64,000 nt of DNA from Gemmatimonadales bacterium (GTDB lineage: Bacteria > Gemmatimonadota > Gemmatimonadetes > Gemmatimonadales > GWC2-71-9): the NCBI GenBank assembly GCA_019637315.1, contig JAHBVU010000003.1, forward strand, positions 186,001 through 250,000. The letters are read 5' to 3'. The position numbers and the translations under genes are program-made. Position 1 is the stretch's first letter; each line of letters opens with the position of its first letter. Under the pieces are notes generated by a model. That model ran no database searches and had not been told where the DNA came from. It saw nothing but the letters and a program-made list of their open reading frames with translations. This document shows positions 18,143 through 26,096 of this stretch, one piece after another.

Positions 18143-18451
18143 TCACAGCCCGGGAATCGACGGGAACCCCTGCGCCTTCCGCATTTCGGCCTGGGCCGTC
18201 TCGGCTGCCCGGCGCTGCGCCTCCGCCACGGCGGAAAGCACGAGATCGGACAGCAGCTCTGCGTCCCGTCCCTCGAACGCCGCCGGCTCGATCGACAGCT
18301 GCCGAATCATGCCGCGCCCGTCTGCAGTGACGCGAACCATGCCGCCCCCGGCTGACGCCTCGACGACGCGATCCGCCAGGTCCGCCTGGAGCTGCTGAAG
18401 ACGGCCCTGCATCTGCTGACTCAATTGCAATAACTGCTGAAAATCGGCCAT
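18143..18451 (-). CDS. ybaB: YbaB/EbfC family nucleoid-associated protein
   Basis: A 102-residue DNA-binding protein of the YbaB/EbfC family. It has the Q-Q-M-Q-G-R-L-Q-Q-L-Q helix, the central beta-hairpin (G-M-V-R-V-T-A-D-G-R-G), and the C-terminal helix ending near F-P-S-I-P-G-L. The dnaX-ybaB-recR order is one of the most conserved bacterial clusters and fixes the identification. It starts 5 nt after dnaX ends. Confidence 0.93.
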   Translation of the reverse strand: MADFQQLLQLSQQMQGRLQQLQADLADRVVEASAGGGMVRVTADGRGMIRQLSIEPAAFEGRDAELLSDLVLSAVAEAQRRAAETAQAEMRKAQGFPSIPGL

Positions 18452-18456
18452 AGTAC

Positions 18457-20160
18457 CTAGTCCACGATCTCCAAATCTAACGCGTCAGCCGCCGCATCCA
18501 ACGCCGAATCCTTGGCCCGGAGCTCACGCAACCTCGCGCCGCGCAAATCCTTTTCTGACAATCGCTTACGAGGCTGGGCCGGAGCGGGGTCAGGGGCAGG
18601 AGCCGCGGCCGGCACTCCGGCGGCAACAATCGCTTTGAGCTGAACCGGCCGACCCAACACCTCGGTCAACGCCGCCTCGAGCTGAGGCCGCTGCCGCTCG
18701 GCACCTTCGAGCAGGTGCACCTGATCCTCCGCCAGGATCAGGGTAAGCGAGTCACCGGCGATCTCCCCGGGCGTCAGGTGCTCCGCCACCATTGCGGCAA
18801 GTGAGCCCCGCTGGCGCGCTGCGACGACGACCTCGGGCCAGACCCCGATCAGCCCAGCGGGGGTCAGCGGCCCGGAGAGCACCGGCCCGGGTGCCGGTCG
18901 AGCGACCGGCGCCGACGCCGCTGATGCTTCACGAGTCGCGGCCGGGCGAGCCGCTGCACTCCGCGCCGCCGACGGGGCCGCAGGGCGCGCAGCAGGCCCC
19001 GACTCGGGCGGTCCGCCGGACCCCGACTGGCCCTGCAGCACTGCCTCCAGGTCGACGGTTCGGTCCATCAGGGCCCAGCGCAGCAAGAGCGTTTCGACCA
19101 CGAGCCGGGGATTGGCGCTCCGGCGGATCGAGATCTCGGCCTGGGTCAGCAAGCCCAGCATGCGCAGCACATCCCCGGCGGCGAGCCGCTCCCTGGCAGC
19201 GGCAATGACCTCCCGCTGCGCGGCGGTGAGCCCCTCCGGCTCCGCCCCGGTGGCCATCATCAGCACCGCCCGCAGCAGCTCGGCCATCCCGTTGACGAAC
19301 TCGACGAGATCGGCGCCCGCGGCCAGCAGCGCATCGACGACCGGAAAGATGGCCGCCGCGTCTTTGCGGGCCACCGCGTCGAGCACCTCGGCGTACAACT
19401 CATCGCTGATCAGCCCCAGTGCCTGACGAACCCGCGCTGCGGTGAGGGGGCCTTCGGCGAGCGACAGTGCCTGATCCAGCACCGACAGCGCGTCCCGCAT
19501 GCCGCCATCGGCGTAGCGGGCAATGACCGTCACGGCGTCATCATCGGTCGCCACGCCTTCCGCAGCAAGCACCTGACCGACCCGCTCACGAATGGCCGCG
19601 ACGCCGATCCGCTTGAAGTCGAAGCGCTGCAATCGGGAGAGGACCGGTGCTGCGGTATTGGCAATCTTCTGCGGCTCGGTGGTGGCAAAGACGAAGACAA
19701 CCCGCGGCGGCGGCTCCTCCAGAATCTTGAGGAGGGCGTTCCACGCCTCGCGAGTCAGCATGTGCGCTTCGTCGACGATGTACACCTTGTAGCGGTTCTC
19801 CTGCGACGCGGCATACATGGCGCGCTCGCGGAGGTCTCGGGCGTCGTCGACGCTGCGATTGCTGGCCGCGTCGATCTCGACCACGTCCAGATTGGCGGCG
19901 CCACCCCAGATCCGCTCGCAGGTCGGACACTCGCCACAGGGCTCGCCGGTGAGCGCGCCAGGATCCTGTCGCTCACAGTTGAGGGCCATGGCGAGAATCC
20001 GGGCAGCCGTCGTCTTCCCGACCCCACGCGGGCCGGTCAGGAGGTAGCCGTGGCCAACCCGATTGCGGGCGACTGCGCCGCTCAGGGCGGCGGCGACATG
20101 ATCCTGGACGAGCAGATCGGCGAATCGGCGCGGGCGATACTTGCGGGCAAGAGCGATCAC
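18457..20160 (-). CDS. dnaX: DNA polymerase III subunits gamma/tau
   Basis: The clamp-loader ATPase: 567 residues with Walker A G-P-R-G-V-G-K-T-T, a zinc site (C-E-R, then C-G-E-C-P-T-C), Walker B V-D-E-A-H-M-L and a sensor near P-V-L-S-R-L-Q-R-F-D-F. A Pro/Ala-rich linker (about 385-435) leads to a short tau C-terminal domain. I saw no A-rich slippery heptamer for a gamma frameshift. The GTG start has a -10-like TAGATT 6 nt upstream and no Shine-Dalgarno, suggesting leaderless expression. Confidence 0.95.
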   Translation of the reverse strand: MIALARKYRPRRFADLLVQDHVAAALSGAVARNRVGHGYLLTGPRGVGKTTAARILAMALNCERQDPGALTGEPCGECPTCERIWGGAANLDVVEIDAASNRSVDDARDLRERAMYAASQENRYKVYIVDEAHMLTREAWNALLKILEEPPPRVVFVFATTEPQKIANTAAPVLSRLQRFDFKRIGVAAIRERVGQVLAAEGVATDDDAVTVIARYADGGMRDALSVLDQALSLAEGPLTAARVRQALGLISDELYAEVLDAVARKDAAAIFPVVDALLAAGADLVEFVNGMAELLRAVLMMATGAEPEGLTAAQREVIAAARERLAAGDVLRMLGLLTQAEISIRRSANPRLVVETLLLRWALMDRTVDLEAVLQGQSGSGGPPESGPAARPAAPSAARSAAARPAATREASAASAPVARPAPGPVLSGPLTPAGLIGVWPEVVVAARQRGSLAAMVAEHLTPGEIAGDSLTLILAEDQVHLLEGAERQRPQLEAALTEVLGRPVQLKAIVAAGVPAAAPAPDPAPAQPRKRLSEKDLRGARLRELRAKDSALDAAADALDLEIVD

Positions 20161-20166
20161 GGGGTC

Positions 20167-20172
20167 AATCTA
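20167..20172 (-). promoter_or_regulatory. -10 element TAGATT of dnaX, leaderless spacing
   Basis: On the minus strand TAGATT ends 6 nt before the dnaX GTG codon, which would put +1 at the start codon. No -35 match is visible. It is divergent from, and about 70 nt away from, the SRP RNA promoter. Confidence 0.42.
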
Positions 20173-20242
20173 GACGATTTCGGCTCCCCCCGCATCCCGG
20201 ACGTGCGAGGGCTGCGCCCTTCCCCTGGCCGGGCCGCGCCCC

Positions 20243-20248
20243 TACTTT
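20243..20248 (+). promoter_or_regulatory. -10 element of the SRP RNA gene
   Basis: TACTTT lies 5-6 nt before the predicted 5' end of the SRP RNA, the expected spacing for a TANNNT -10. I found no -35 sequence at 16-18 nt upstream. Confidence 0.4.
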
Positions 20249-20252
20249 ACCT

Positions 20253-20352
20253 GCGCCCCAGGTCCGAAGGGTGCAGGTGCGCGAACCGCGTCAGGACCTT
20301 GCCGGTAGCAGCGCTAAGCGATTTCCGGCATCGCTTCGGGGTGCCTGGGGCA
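20253..20352 (+). ncRNA. ffs: Signal recognition particle RNA (bacterial small SRP RNA)
   Basis: The 4.5S-type RNA of about 100 nt that pairs with Ffh for co-translational membrane targeting. The conserved core GTCAGG ... AGCAGC is at 20290-20312, with the stem ACC/GGT between, and is followed by GCTAAGCGA, a usual continuation. The 5' GCCCCAGG (20255-20262) pairs with 3' CCTGGGGC (20344-20351) to close the rod. Its place divergent from dnaX matches many genomes that keep the two together. The apical loop is unusual: five bases, TTGCC, instead of the common GNRA tetraloop. The 158 nt after it (to 20510) contain only a weak GTCCG/CGGAC hairpin at 20418-20433. Confidence 0.87.
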
Positions 20353-20510
20353 CTTCCTCCCTTCTTCCAGCCGTTCTCTCTCGCTCGACTCGATCCGCCC
20401 CGGCAGACTCGCGTTTCGTCCGTTCTTGCGGACCTCTCCCGGTCAGTGGCGACTTCCGCTTCTCACACACGCAGCTTCCATATGGCCAAGCTGCGCAGTG
20501 ACGATGACGG

Positions 20511-21371
20511 TCAGGCTCGTTGCTTCCGCTGCAGGTGCCGAAGTTCCCAGGTTTCCGCAACCACCCCACCCAGCAGGAAGACCAGGGCGGAGTAGTACAT
20601 CCAGAGCACGAACAGAATGGCGGCCCCGACGTTGACGTCCACCGACATCTGGGCATACATGGTGTTGCGCAGGTACAGCCCGAAGCCGCGCTTGGCCGCT
20701 TCGAACAGCACGGCCGAGAAGAGCGATGCGATCAGGGTCGCCCGGAGGGGTGGCCGCCGCATCGAGGCGAAGTGGTAGACCAGAAAGAAAAGCGTGACCA
20801 GGAAGAGAAAGGCGAGCAGTTCGCTGGAAATCCGTCCCACGGTCGTGAAGAAGAACGCGAACCCTGGCGCCCACTCCTGGCCGCGTGCCTGCAGCAGCGT
20901 GAATCCGGCCGTCAGAAACGTATTGACGAGCACCAGCAGCACCGTGATCACCACCATCCGCAAGTCTCGCAGCTTGCCGAGCAGGAACTGAAGCAGAAAG
21001 TGGCGGCGCACGGGTCGAACCGAAAGATCGTAGATCTCGTTGAGCGCGGTGCGCACCGAGGCAAAGAGGCGGGTACTGAACCACAGAAAGGCCGGCACCG
21101 CCACGATCGACAGCTGGCGGGCCGCGACCACCAGTTTGGCCAGGAGTGCCTCGACCGCCGCGAAGGGGTCGTAGCCTGGCTCCGTGTCGTGGGGCGGCAG
21201 AAACCGCTCGATGAAATGGCTGATCTGCTCGGGGTCGCCCCCGGTCTTGCCGACCGCCCAGGACAGGCCGGCAAGCACGAGCACGAACAGCGGGATGGCG
21301 GCGAGAATGGCGTCGAAGGTCAGCGCACTCGCCAGAAAGGGGATTCGATTTTCGTCGGCGGCCTGGACCAC
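20511..21371 (-). CDS. YihY/BrkB family inner-membrane protein
   Basis: A 286-residue polytopic membrane protein of the YihY/virulence factor BrkB family, with about six helices. The family opening is seen as L-A-S-A-L-T-F-D-A-I-L-A-A-I-P-L-F, and the closing V-G-A-A-I-L-F-V-L-W-M-Y-Y is typical. Function is not settled; family members were once miscalled RNase BN. The start is taken as GTG 21371, but the reading frame is open for another 16 codons up to the YtxH stop, and no ATG lies there, so the true N terminus is uncertain. Confidence 0.85.
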   Translation of the reverse strand: MVQAADENRIPFLASALTFDAILAAIPLFVLVLAGLSWAVGKTGGDPEQISHFIERFLPPHDTEPGYDPFAAVEALLAKLVVAARQLSIVAVPAFLWFSTRLFASVRTALNEIYDLSVRPVRRHFLLQFLLGKLRDLRMVVITVLLVLVNTFLTAGFTLLQARGQEWAPGFAFFFTTVGRISSELLAFLFLVTLFFLVYHFASMRRPPLRATLIASLFSAVLFEAAKRGFGLYLRNTMYAQMSVDVNVGAAILFVLWMYYSALVFLLGGVVAETWELRHLQRKQRA

Positions 21372-21424
21372 TCGGCGGGCAAAGCCGCCGAGCGACCGAT
21401 ACCACCCGGGAACACGCCCGTTGC

Positions 21425-21898
21425 TCAGGCGACGGGCTCCTCGTCCTCCGAGTCATCCGGCACCGCGCGGCGGCGCCGGGCCCGGGCCGCCTCGAGCCGG
21501 CGCTCGAGCTCGTCGCGCGCCGACGATGCCCCGACTGCCGGCTCGTCCTCCTCCACCGCCTCATCTCCCTCGATCTCGTCCTCGACGTCGAGTTCGTCGA
21601 GATCGGGATCGTCCTCGTAGTACCCCTCGTCCTCATCGTAGACGCCGGCCCCGTCGACCATCGAACGAAGATCACTCTCCTCGTCACGCGCACCGCTGCG
21701 CAACTCGTCGAGCGTCTCATCGGCCAGGTCCCGCAAGCCGCGCAAACCACGGCGCAGCTCCTTGCGCGTCTCGCGGCCCGTGCGCGGCGCAAACAGCAGC
21801 GCCAGTCCGGCACCGAGTGCCGCGCCAAAGAGCGCCCATCCCAGCGCCCCGCCCCGCTCCTGCTCGACGATCAGCACCTCACGCTCATCCCGTCCCAT
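21425..21898 (-). CDS. YtxH-like membrane-anchored acidic protein
   Basis: A 157-residue protein. A glycine-rich membrane helix (about 18-37, A-L-G-W-A-L-F-G-A-A-L-G) is followed by P-R-T-G-R-E-T-R-K-E-L, the signature of YtxH-domain proteins. A strongly acidic segment (about 73-125) and a basic, Arg-rich C-terminal helix complete it. Members are stress-related and otherwise unassigned. It lies between the BrkB gene and the aldolase gene, all on the same strand. Confidence 0.75.
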   Translation of the reverse strand: MGRDEREVLIVEQERGGALGWALFGAALGAGLALLFAPRTGRETRKELRRGLRGLRDLADETLDELRSGARDEESDLRSMVDGAGVYDEDEGYYEDDPDLDELDVEDEIEGDEAVEEDEPAVGASSARDELERRLEAARARRRRAVPDDSEDEEPVA

Positions 21899-21918
21899 CC
21901 TGGACCTCCTTCCAGAGC

Positions 21919-23340
21919 CTATTCGCCCGCGTCAGCGTCGTCGACCGCCCGAACCGTCGGACGAGTCAGATCCGAGTGACGGAGCGGCGCAGCCTCAACA
22001 TGCCGCCGGACCAGCTCAGCCGTCCCGTTGACCTTGAGCTGTTCGAAAAGGAAGGTAAACGTCTTCTCCAGATCCGCTGCAATCGCCAACCGGGTTGCCT
22101 CGGGCAGCGACCAGAAATCCTTCTTGAAGGGCCCGATGGCCCGCTTCCGAGCCCGATAGTAGAACTGTTCGGGCGTGTCGCCATCCTTCCGTTCACTCGT
22201 CGCGTTCTCGTCGAGCCAGGCATAGGCCCGGTTCCGCAGCTCGGCGGGCAGGGCGGGATGCTCGAACACGATGGTCTGGAAATTGGTGGCGAGGTGGATC
22301 TCAGCCGTCTCGACCCGCGGGAAATTGCCGAAGGCATCGGCCGGCAGCGTACTGGCCCCGTGCTGCACCGCACCCGCCATCCCATAGGAATCCCGTGCCA
22401 CGCGGGACAAGGCTTCCAGCGCGGCGAGATCGAGTTTGACATCGGCAATCCGGCCATCAGGCAGCACGACACCGCCATGCGAGGTGCCGGTCTGCACCGA
22501 AATCTTGCTGATGCCGGCGAGCGAGGCGCCCCGGGCCGCCAGCGCCCGGTTGAAACCGGCCATGAAGGCGTCGAGCTCTTCGACCGTGCTGTTCTTGTGA
22601 CCGACCTCGCCGATTTCCGCACCAACCGAGACCGTCACGCCGCGCGGCTCGAGCCCGCGAATGAAAGCCGTGATTTCCGCCGCCCGCTCATAGTTGTCGC
22701 GCTGCTGCGCATCGAGGGTCGGGTGCGAGAGGTCGACCAGGGTCGAGGTGTCGACGTCGATGTTGAAGAACCCGGCCCCGATCTCCTCCGCGATCAGCTT
22801 CTTGACCTCGGATACTTCGGCCTCGGCGTCGGCCTGGTATTTCTTGGCGTTGACCTGGCAGTGGTCGCCCTGGATGAAGATCGGAAGCCGATAGCCCTCG
22901 CGGAGGGCGGCGGCAATCATCACGGCGACATACTCCGCGGGCCGCTGATCAGTGTAGGCAATTTCCGACCGGGCAATCTCCAGCAGAATGGCGCCCGCCT
23001 GACCGCGCTGAGCCGCTCTGAACACCGCCCGCGCGGTGTCGTACGCGAGCATCCGGACATTGATGGCCGGCACGGTGAACCCACCGCATTCCCCCCGGCC
23101 ACGCGCCAGGTACAAGTCGTGGATCGACGCCGGACGGACCCCAACCGCCTGCCCGATTTCCCAAAGCAACCAGCGGGCAGCCTCCTGCTCGGCGGCGCTT
23201 CCGAAAACCGCCTGCCAGACCACCCGATCAGTGGCGGGCGACGCCAGGACGGCCTCATCGGTGATCCGGACCCCGTCGTCGTGCACGGTCACGGCGCTTC
23301 CGTACGGAGCGGCAGCCTGCTGTCGGTCGGCCAACGTCAT
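21919..23340 (-). CDS. Divergent class II fructose-bisphosphate aldolase family protein
   Basis: A 473-residue protein related to class II aldolases, zinc enzymes that cleave ketose bisphosphates. Similarities are G-G-F-T-V-P-A-I-N-V-R near the N terminus, I-Q-G-D-H-C-Q-V-N (zinc ligand His), F-N-I-D-V-D-T-S, A-E-I-G-E-V-G-H (zinc ligand Glu/His region) and G-T-S-H-G-G. It is about 120 residues longer than the classical form, with an extra N-terminal 70 and a C-terminal helical extension after 370. Substrate may differ from fructose bisphosphate. A GGAGG precedes the ATG. It is divergent from the glycolytic pyk gene. Confidence 0.7.
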   Translation of the reverse strand: MTLADRQQAAAPYGSAVTVHDDGVRITDEAVLASPATDRVVWQAVFGSAAEQEAARWLLWEIGQAVGVRPASIHDLYLARGRGECGGFTVPAINVRMLAYDTARAVFRAAQRGQAGAILLEIARSEIAYTDQRPAEYVAVMIAAALREGYRLPIFIQGDHCQVNAKKYQADAEAEVSEVKKLIAEEIGAGFFNIDVDTSTLVDLSHPTLDAQQRDNYERAAEITAFIRGLEPRGVTVSVGAEIGEVGHKNSTVEELDAFMAGFNRALAARGASLAGISKISVQTGTSHGGVVLPDGRIADVKLDLAALEALSRVARDSYGMAGAVQHGASTLPADAFGNFPRVETAEIHLATNFQTIVFEHPALPAELRNRAYAWLDENATSERKDGDTPEQFYYRARKRAIGPFKKDFWSLPEATRLAIAADLEKTFTFLFEQLKVNGTAELVRRHVEAAPLRHSDLTRPTVRAVDDADAGE

Positions 23341-23857
23341 CGCCTATGCCTCCATCCTGGTGTATCTGAGGGGATTATCTGCGCGGCAATTTAGGCCGCG
23401 GCCACAAGACCGTCAAAGGCCTATTCGGGCCGTTCGAGCCCCGGAAAAGTCAAGTCCCCAGGTTCTTTTCCACATAACGTCGTTATGTGTACGCATTGTG
23501 GAGTGCCTGCACAAATTCTGCCGAGCTTGTTGAAACCGGCGTCGATGCAGAGACCCTTGCCACCAGAGGCTTTAGGCCGGGTGGAGGGGCAAGGTCGGGA
23601 AAGGTCGTTGTGGAAAGACCTGAGATTCCACATAGCTGGAAAGTCCCTTTTTCCCAGTGACCCGAGCCGGTTCAGCCGCCCCCCCGGATGTGGACAGAGC
23701 CGTGACAGTGTCGTGCTATGTCATTCCGATACAATGGATTACCTTCAACACTGCTGTCGATTCCGCTTCTCCACAAGGCGTCGATTACGGACACGGCCGA
23801 GACAATCCGAACCCGAAGCCCAGGCCGTTTTCCGAACCATCTTTAGCGAGGCTATCC
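23341..23857 (+). other. 517-nt non-coding region with six TCCACA hexamers
   Basis: No convincing gene lies here; open frames lack start contexts. TCCACA occurs six times in about 310 nt: + strand 23469-23474, 23627-23632 and 23770-23775; - strand 23497-23502, 23609-23614 and 23689-23694. Two of the 9-mers, TTTTCCACA (23466-23474) and TTCTCCACA (23767-23775), are one mismatch from the E. coli DnaA box TTATCCACA. TTCCACATA occurs twice, 158 nt apart. GATAAT on the minus strand (23374-23379) is a possible -10 for the aldolase gene, and TACAAT (23730-23735) one for pyk. Confidence 0.6.
23471..23489. repeat. Perfect 9-bp inverted repeat with 1-nt centre
   Basis: CACATAACG and CGTTATGTG flank a single T. 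It overlaps the first DnaA-box-like 9-mer. The short centre suits a dimeric regulator binding site better than a terminator, and no T run follows. Confidence 0.6.
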
Positions 23858-25294
23858 GTGGCAAGAGAAAGTCGCCGGACGAAAATCGTGGCTACCTTGG
23901 GCCCCGCCTGGGACCAACCCGAGCGAATGCGCGCGATGCTCGACGCCGGCGTCGACGTGGTACGGGTCAATGCATCACACGGCACGCTGGAAACGCGCCA
24001 CCGCTGGATCACCGAGCTCAAGGACATTCTCGGATCGCGGGAAAAGGCCGCGGCGATTCTCGTCGACCTGCAAGGCCCCAGAATACGGGTCGGCGACCTG
24101 CCTGAGCCGGTCCTGCTCACGCAAGGTGAGCAGGTGGTGCTTGCTCCGGAGGATCAGGCCCAGGCCGGCGACATCCCGACCTCCTATCGCGAGCTGGCGG
24201 AAGACGTTCGCCCCGGCACTCGGATCCTGCTCGACGACGGCCTGATTGCGTTGGACGTCGTAAGCGTTTCGGGCACCAAGGTCCACGCCTCGGTACGCTA
24301 CGGCGGCCTGCTCAAGTCCAACAAGGGCATCAATCTGCCCGGCGTCGAGGTCTCGACTCCCGCGCTGACCGCCAAGGATCGCGAAGACGCCATGATGGCC
24401 GTCGAGCTCGGCGTCAACTACCTGGGCATGAGTTTCGTCCGCCGGCCGCAGGATGTCGAAGGACTGCGGCGCCTGGTGCCCAAGCATGTCCGTCTGATTG
24501 CCAAGATCGAGAAGGACACCGCCCTGGGCCACCTGCCGGCCATCCTCGACGCCGCCGATGGCATCATGGTGGCCCGCGGCGATCTGGGCGTCGAGCTGCC
24601 CTTCGAGCGGGTTCCGCTGGTACAGAAGCGGCTGATCCGCGAAGCCAACCGTCACGGCAAGCCGGTCATCACCGCGACGCAGATGCTCGAGTCGATGATC
24701 AAGGCGCCCCGACCCACTCGGGCCGAAGCGTCGGACGTGGCCAACGCAATTCTCGACGGCACCGACGCGGTGATGCTCTCGGCCGAAACCGCGATCGGAT
24801 CCTACTCGCTCGAAGCGGTCCTCGCGATGGATCAGATTGCCCGTGAGGTCGAGGGACACCGCCACAGCAACACCGATCACTCGCATGAGTGGCAACTGTC
24901 GGCGTCACAGCTCAAGCAACCGCACGTGACCGCCAGCACCGAAGACGCCATTTCTGTTGCCGTGTGCGCCGCCGCCGACCTGCTCAACGTACCGCTGATC
25001 GTCTGTTTGACGAGCAGTGGGTTTACGGCGCGGACCGTCTCGTCCTACCGGCCATCCGTTCCGATTCTGGCCGTGACACCCGAAGCGACCACGTTCCAGC
25101 ACCTCGCCCTGGTCTGGGGTGTCATTCCCGTCCTGGTCGAGCGCCGCCCTGACTACGACTCGATGCTCGCCCTGACCCGCGAGGTCATCGTCAGGAAAGG
25201 ACTGGCCTGGCCGGGCGACCGATTCGTGGTAACGGCCGGGGTTCCCTTCGACCTGGCGGGAACCACGAACCTGCTCAGGATCGAGAGCGTGTGA
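23858..25294 (+). CDS. pyk: Pyruvate kinase
   Basis: Converts phosphoenolpyruvate and ADP to pyruvate and ATP. The 478-residue product has R-R-T-K-I-V-A-T-L-G-P at the N terminus, the K-I-E-K active-site lysine, M-V-A-R-G-D-L-G-V-E, and I-T-A-T-Q-M-L-E-S-M. GTG 23858, preceded by AGCGAGG, places this block correctly; the open frame begins at 23657, but the first 67 codons do not resemble the family. The C-terminal domain is a standard allosteric fold. It sits with pgi and the aldolase-like gene, a carbon-metabolism group. Confidence 0.95.
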   Translation: MARESRRTKIVATLGPAWDQPERMRAMLDAGVDVVRVNASHGTLETRHRWITELKDILGSREKAAAILVDLQGPRIRVGDLPEPVLLTQGEQVVLAPEDQAQAGDIPTSYRELAEDVRPGTRILLDDGLIALDVVSVSGTKVHASVRYGGLLKSNKGINLPGVEVSTPALTAKDREDAMMAVELGVNYLGMSFVRRPQDVEGLRRLVPKHVRLIAKIEKDTALGHLPAILDAADGIMVARGDLGVELPFERVPLVQKRLIREANRHGKPVITATQMLESMIKAPRPTRAEASDVANAILDGTDAVMLSAETAIGSYSLEAVLAMDQIAREVEGHRHSNTDHSHEWQLSASQLKQPHVTASTEDAISVAVCAAADLLNVPLIVCLTSSGFTARTVSSYRPSVPILAVTPEATTFQHLALVWGVIPVLVERRPDYDSMLALTREVIVRKGLAWPGDRFVVTAGVPFDLAGTTNLLRIESV

Positions 25295-25316
25295 CCGGAT
25301 CGACCCCGGACGCCAG

Positions 25317-26096
25317 ATGCGTCTGACGCTGCTGGGCACCGGAACGTCGTTCGGCGTGCCGCAGATCGGCTGCGGCTGCGGCGTCTGTCTCTCCACCGAC
25401 CCGCGTGACCGACGGTATCGCGCGGCCGCCGCAATCGACACGGGCGCCGGCACGATCCTGATCGATACACCCCCCGAGCTCCGGCTGCAGCTGCTCGCCG
25501 CGGGCGTTGCCGCAGCCGACGCCGTCCTGTTCACGCACAAACATGCGGATCATGTGGCCGGGATCGACGACCTGCGGGCATTCTCGGTGCGCAAGCGGGA
25601 AGCACTGCCGCTCTACGCCAACGAGATGACACGGGATTTCCTGCTTCAATCCTATCAGTACATCTTCGACCCAGGCGTCACGGCCGTGCCCGGAACCTCG
25701 AAGCCGCGACTCGAGATGCATGTGGTGGAGCCCTGGCGCCCGTTCACGGTGGCCGGGGTCGAGGTGCTGCCGCTCCCGTTCCTGCACGGCCCGGTCGACG
25801 TGCTCGGTTTCCGGATCGGGCGCCTGGCCTACATCACCGACGTGAAGGCCGTTCCTCAGGATGCCCGGGAAGCCTTGACGGGGCTCGACGTCCTGGTCAT
25901 CAACGCCCTCTGGTGGCGGCAGCACCCGACCCATCAGAGCATTCCCGAAGCCATCGAGGCCGCCCAGGCCATCGGGGCCCGGCGCACCTACCTGACGCAT
26001 CTCTCCCACGAAACCGGGCATGCGAAGCTGGCCGAGTCGCTCCCGGACGGCATCGAACCGGGGTACGACGGACTCACGCTGGAGATTGCCCCATGA
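25317..26096 (+). CDS. Metallo-beta-lactamase-fold hydrolase, PhnP-like
   Basis: The 259-residue product begins L-G-T-G-T-S-F-G-V-P-Q-I-G-C-G-C-G-V-C, the cysteine-rich opening of the PhnP-like branch of the MBL superfamily. The metal motif is T-H-K-H-A-D-H; a later H (in L-P-F-L-H-G), D (in Y-I-T-D-V-K) and H (in T-H-L-S-H-E-T-G-H) complete the dinuclear site. PhnP hydrolyses cyclic phosphodiesters, and relatives act on nucleotides. The substrate is not known here. Its stop overlaps the pgi start. Confidence 0.85.
   Translation: MRLTLLGTGTSFGVPQIGCGCGVCLSTDPRDRRYRAAAAIDTGAGTILIDTPPELRLQLLAAGVAAADAVLFTHKHADHVAGIDDLRAFSVRKREALPLYANEMTRDFLLQSYQYIFDPGVTAVPGTSKPRLEMHVVEPWRPFTVAGVEVLPLPFLHGPVDVLGFRIGRLAYITDVKAVPQDAREALTGLDVLVINALWWRQHPTHQSIPEAIEAAQAIGARRTYLTHLSHETGHAKLAESLPDGIEPGYDGLTLEIAP

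Noticed and set aside
18457-20160. Programmed frameshift in dnaX giving a separate gamma subunit
   Set aside because: I found no A-rich slippery heptamer with a downstream stem at the expected position; AGAAAAGG near the 3' end is too weak and too late.
23425-23450. GTTCGAGCCCC, like a tRNA T-loop
   Set aside because: The flanking bases do not form a 5-bp T stem and no anticodon or acceptor stem is present.
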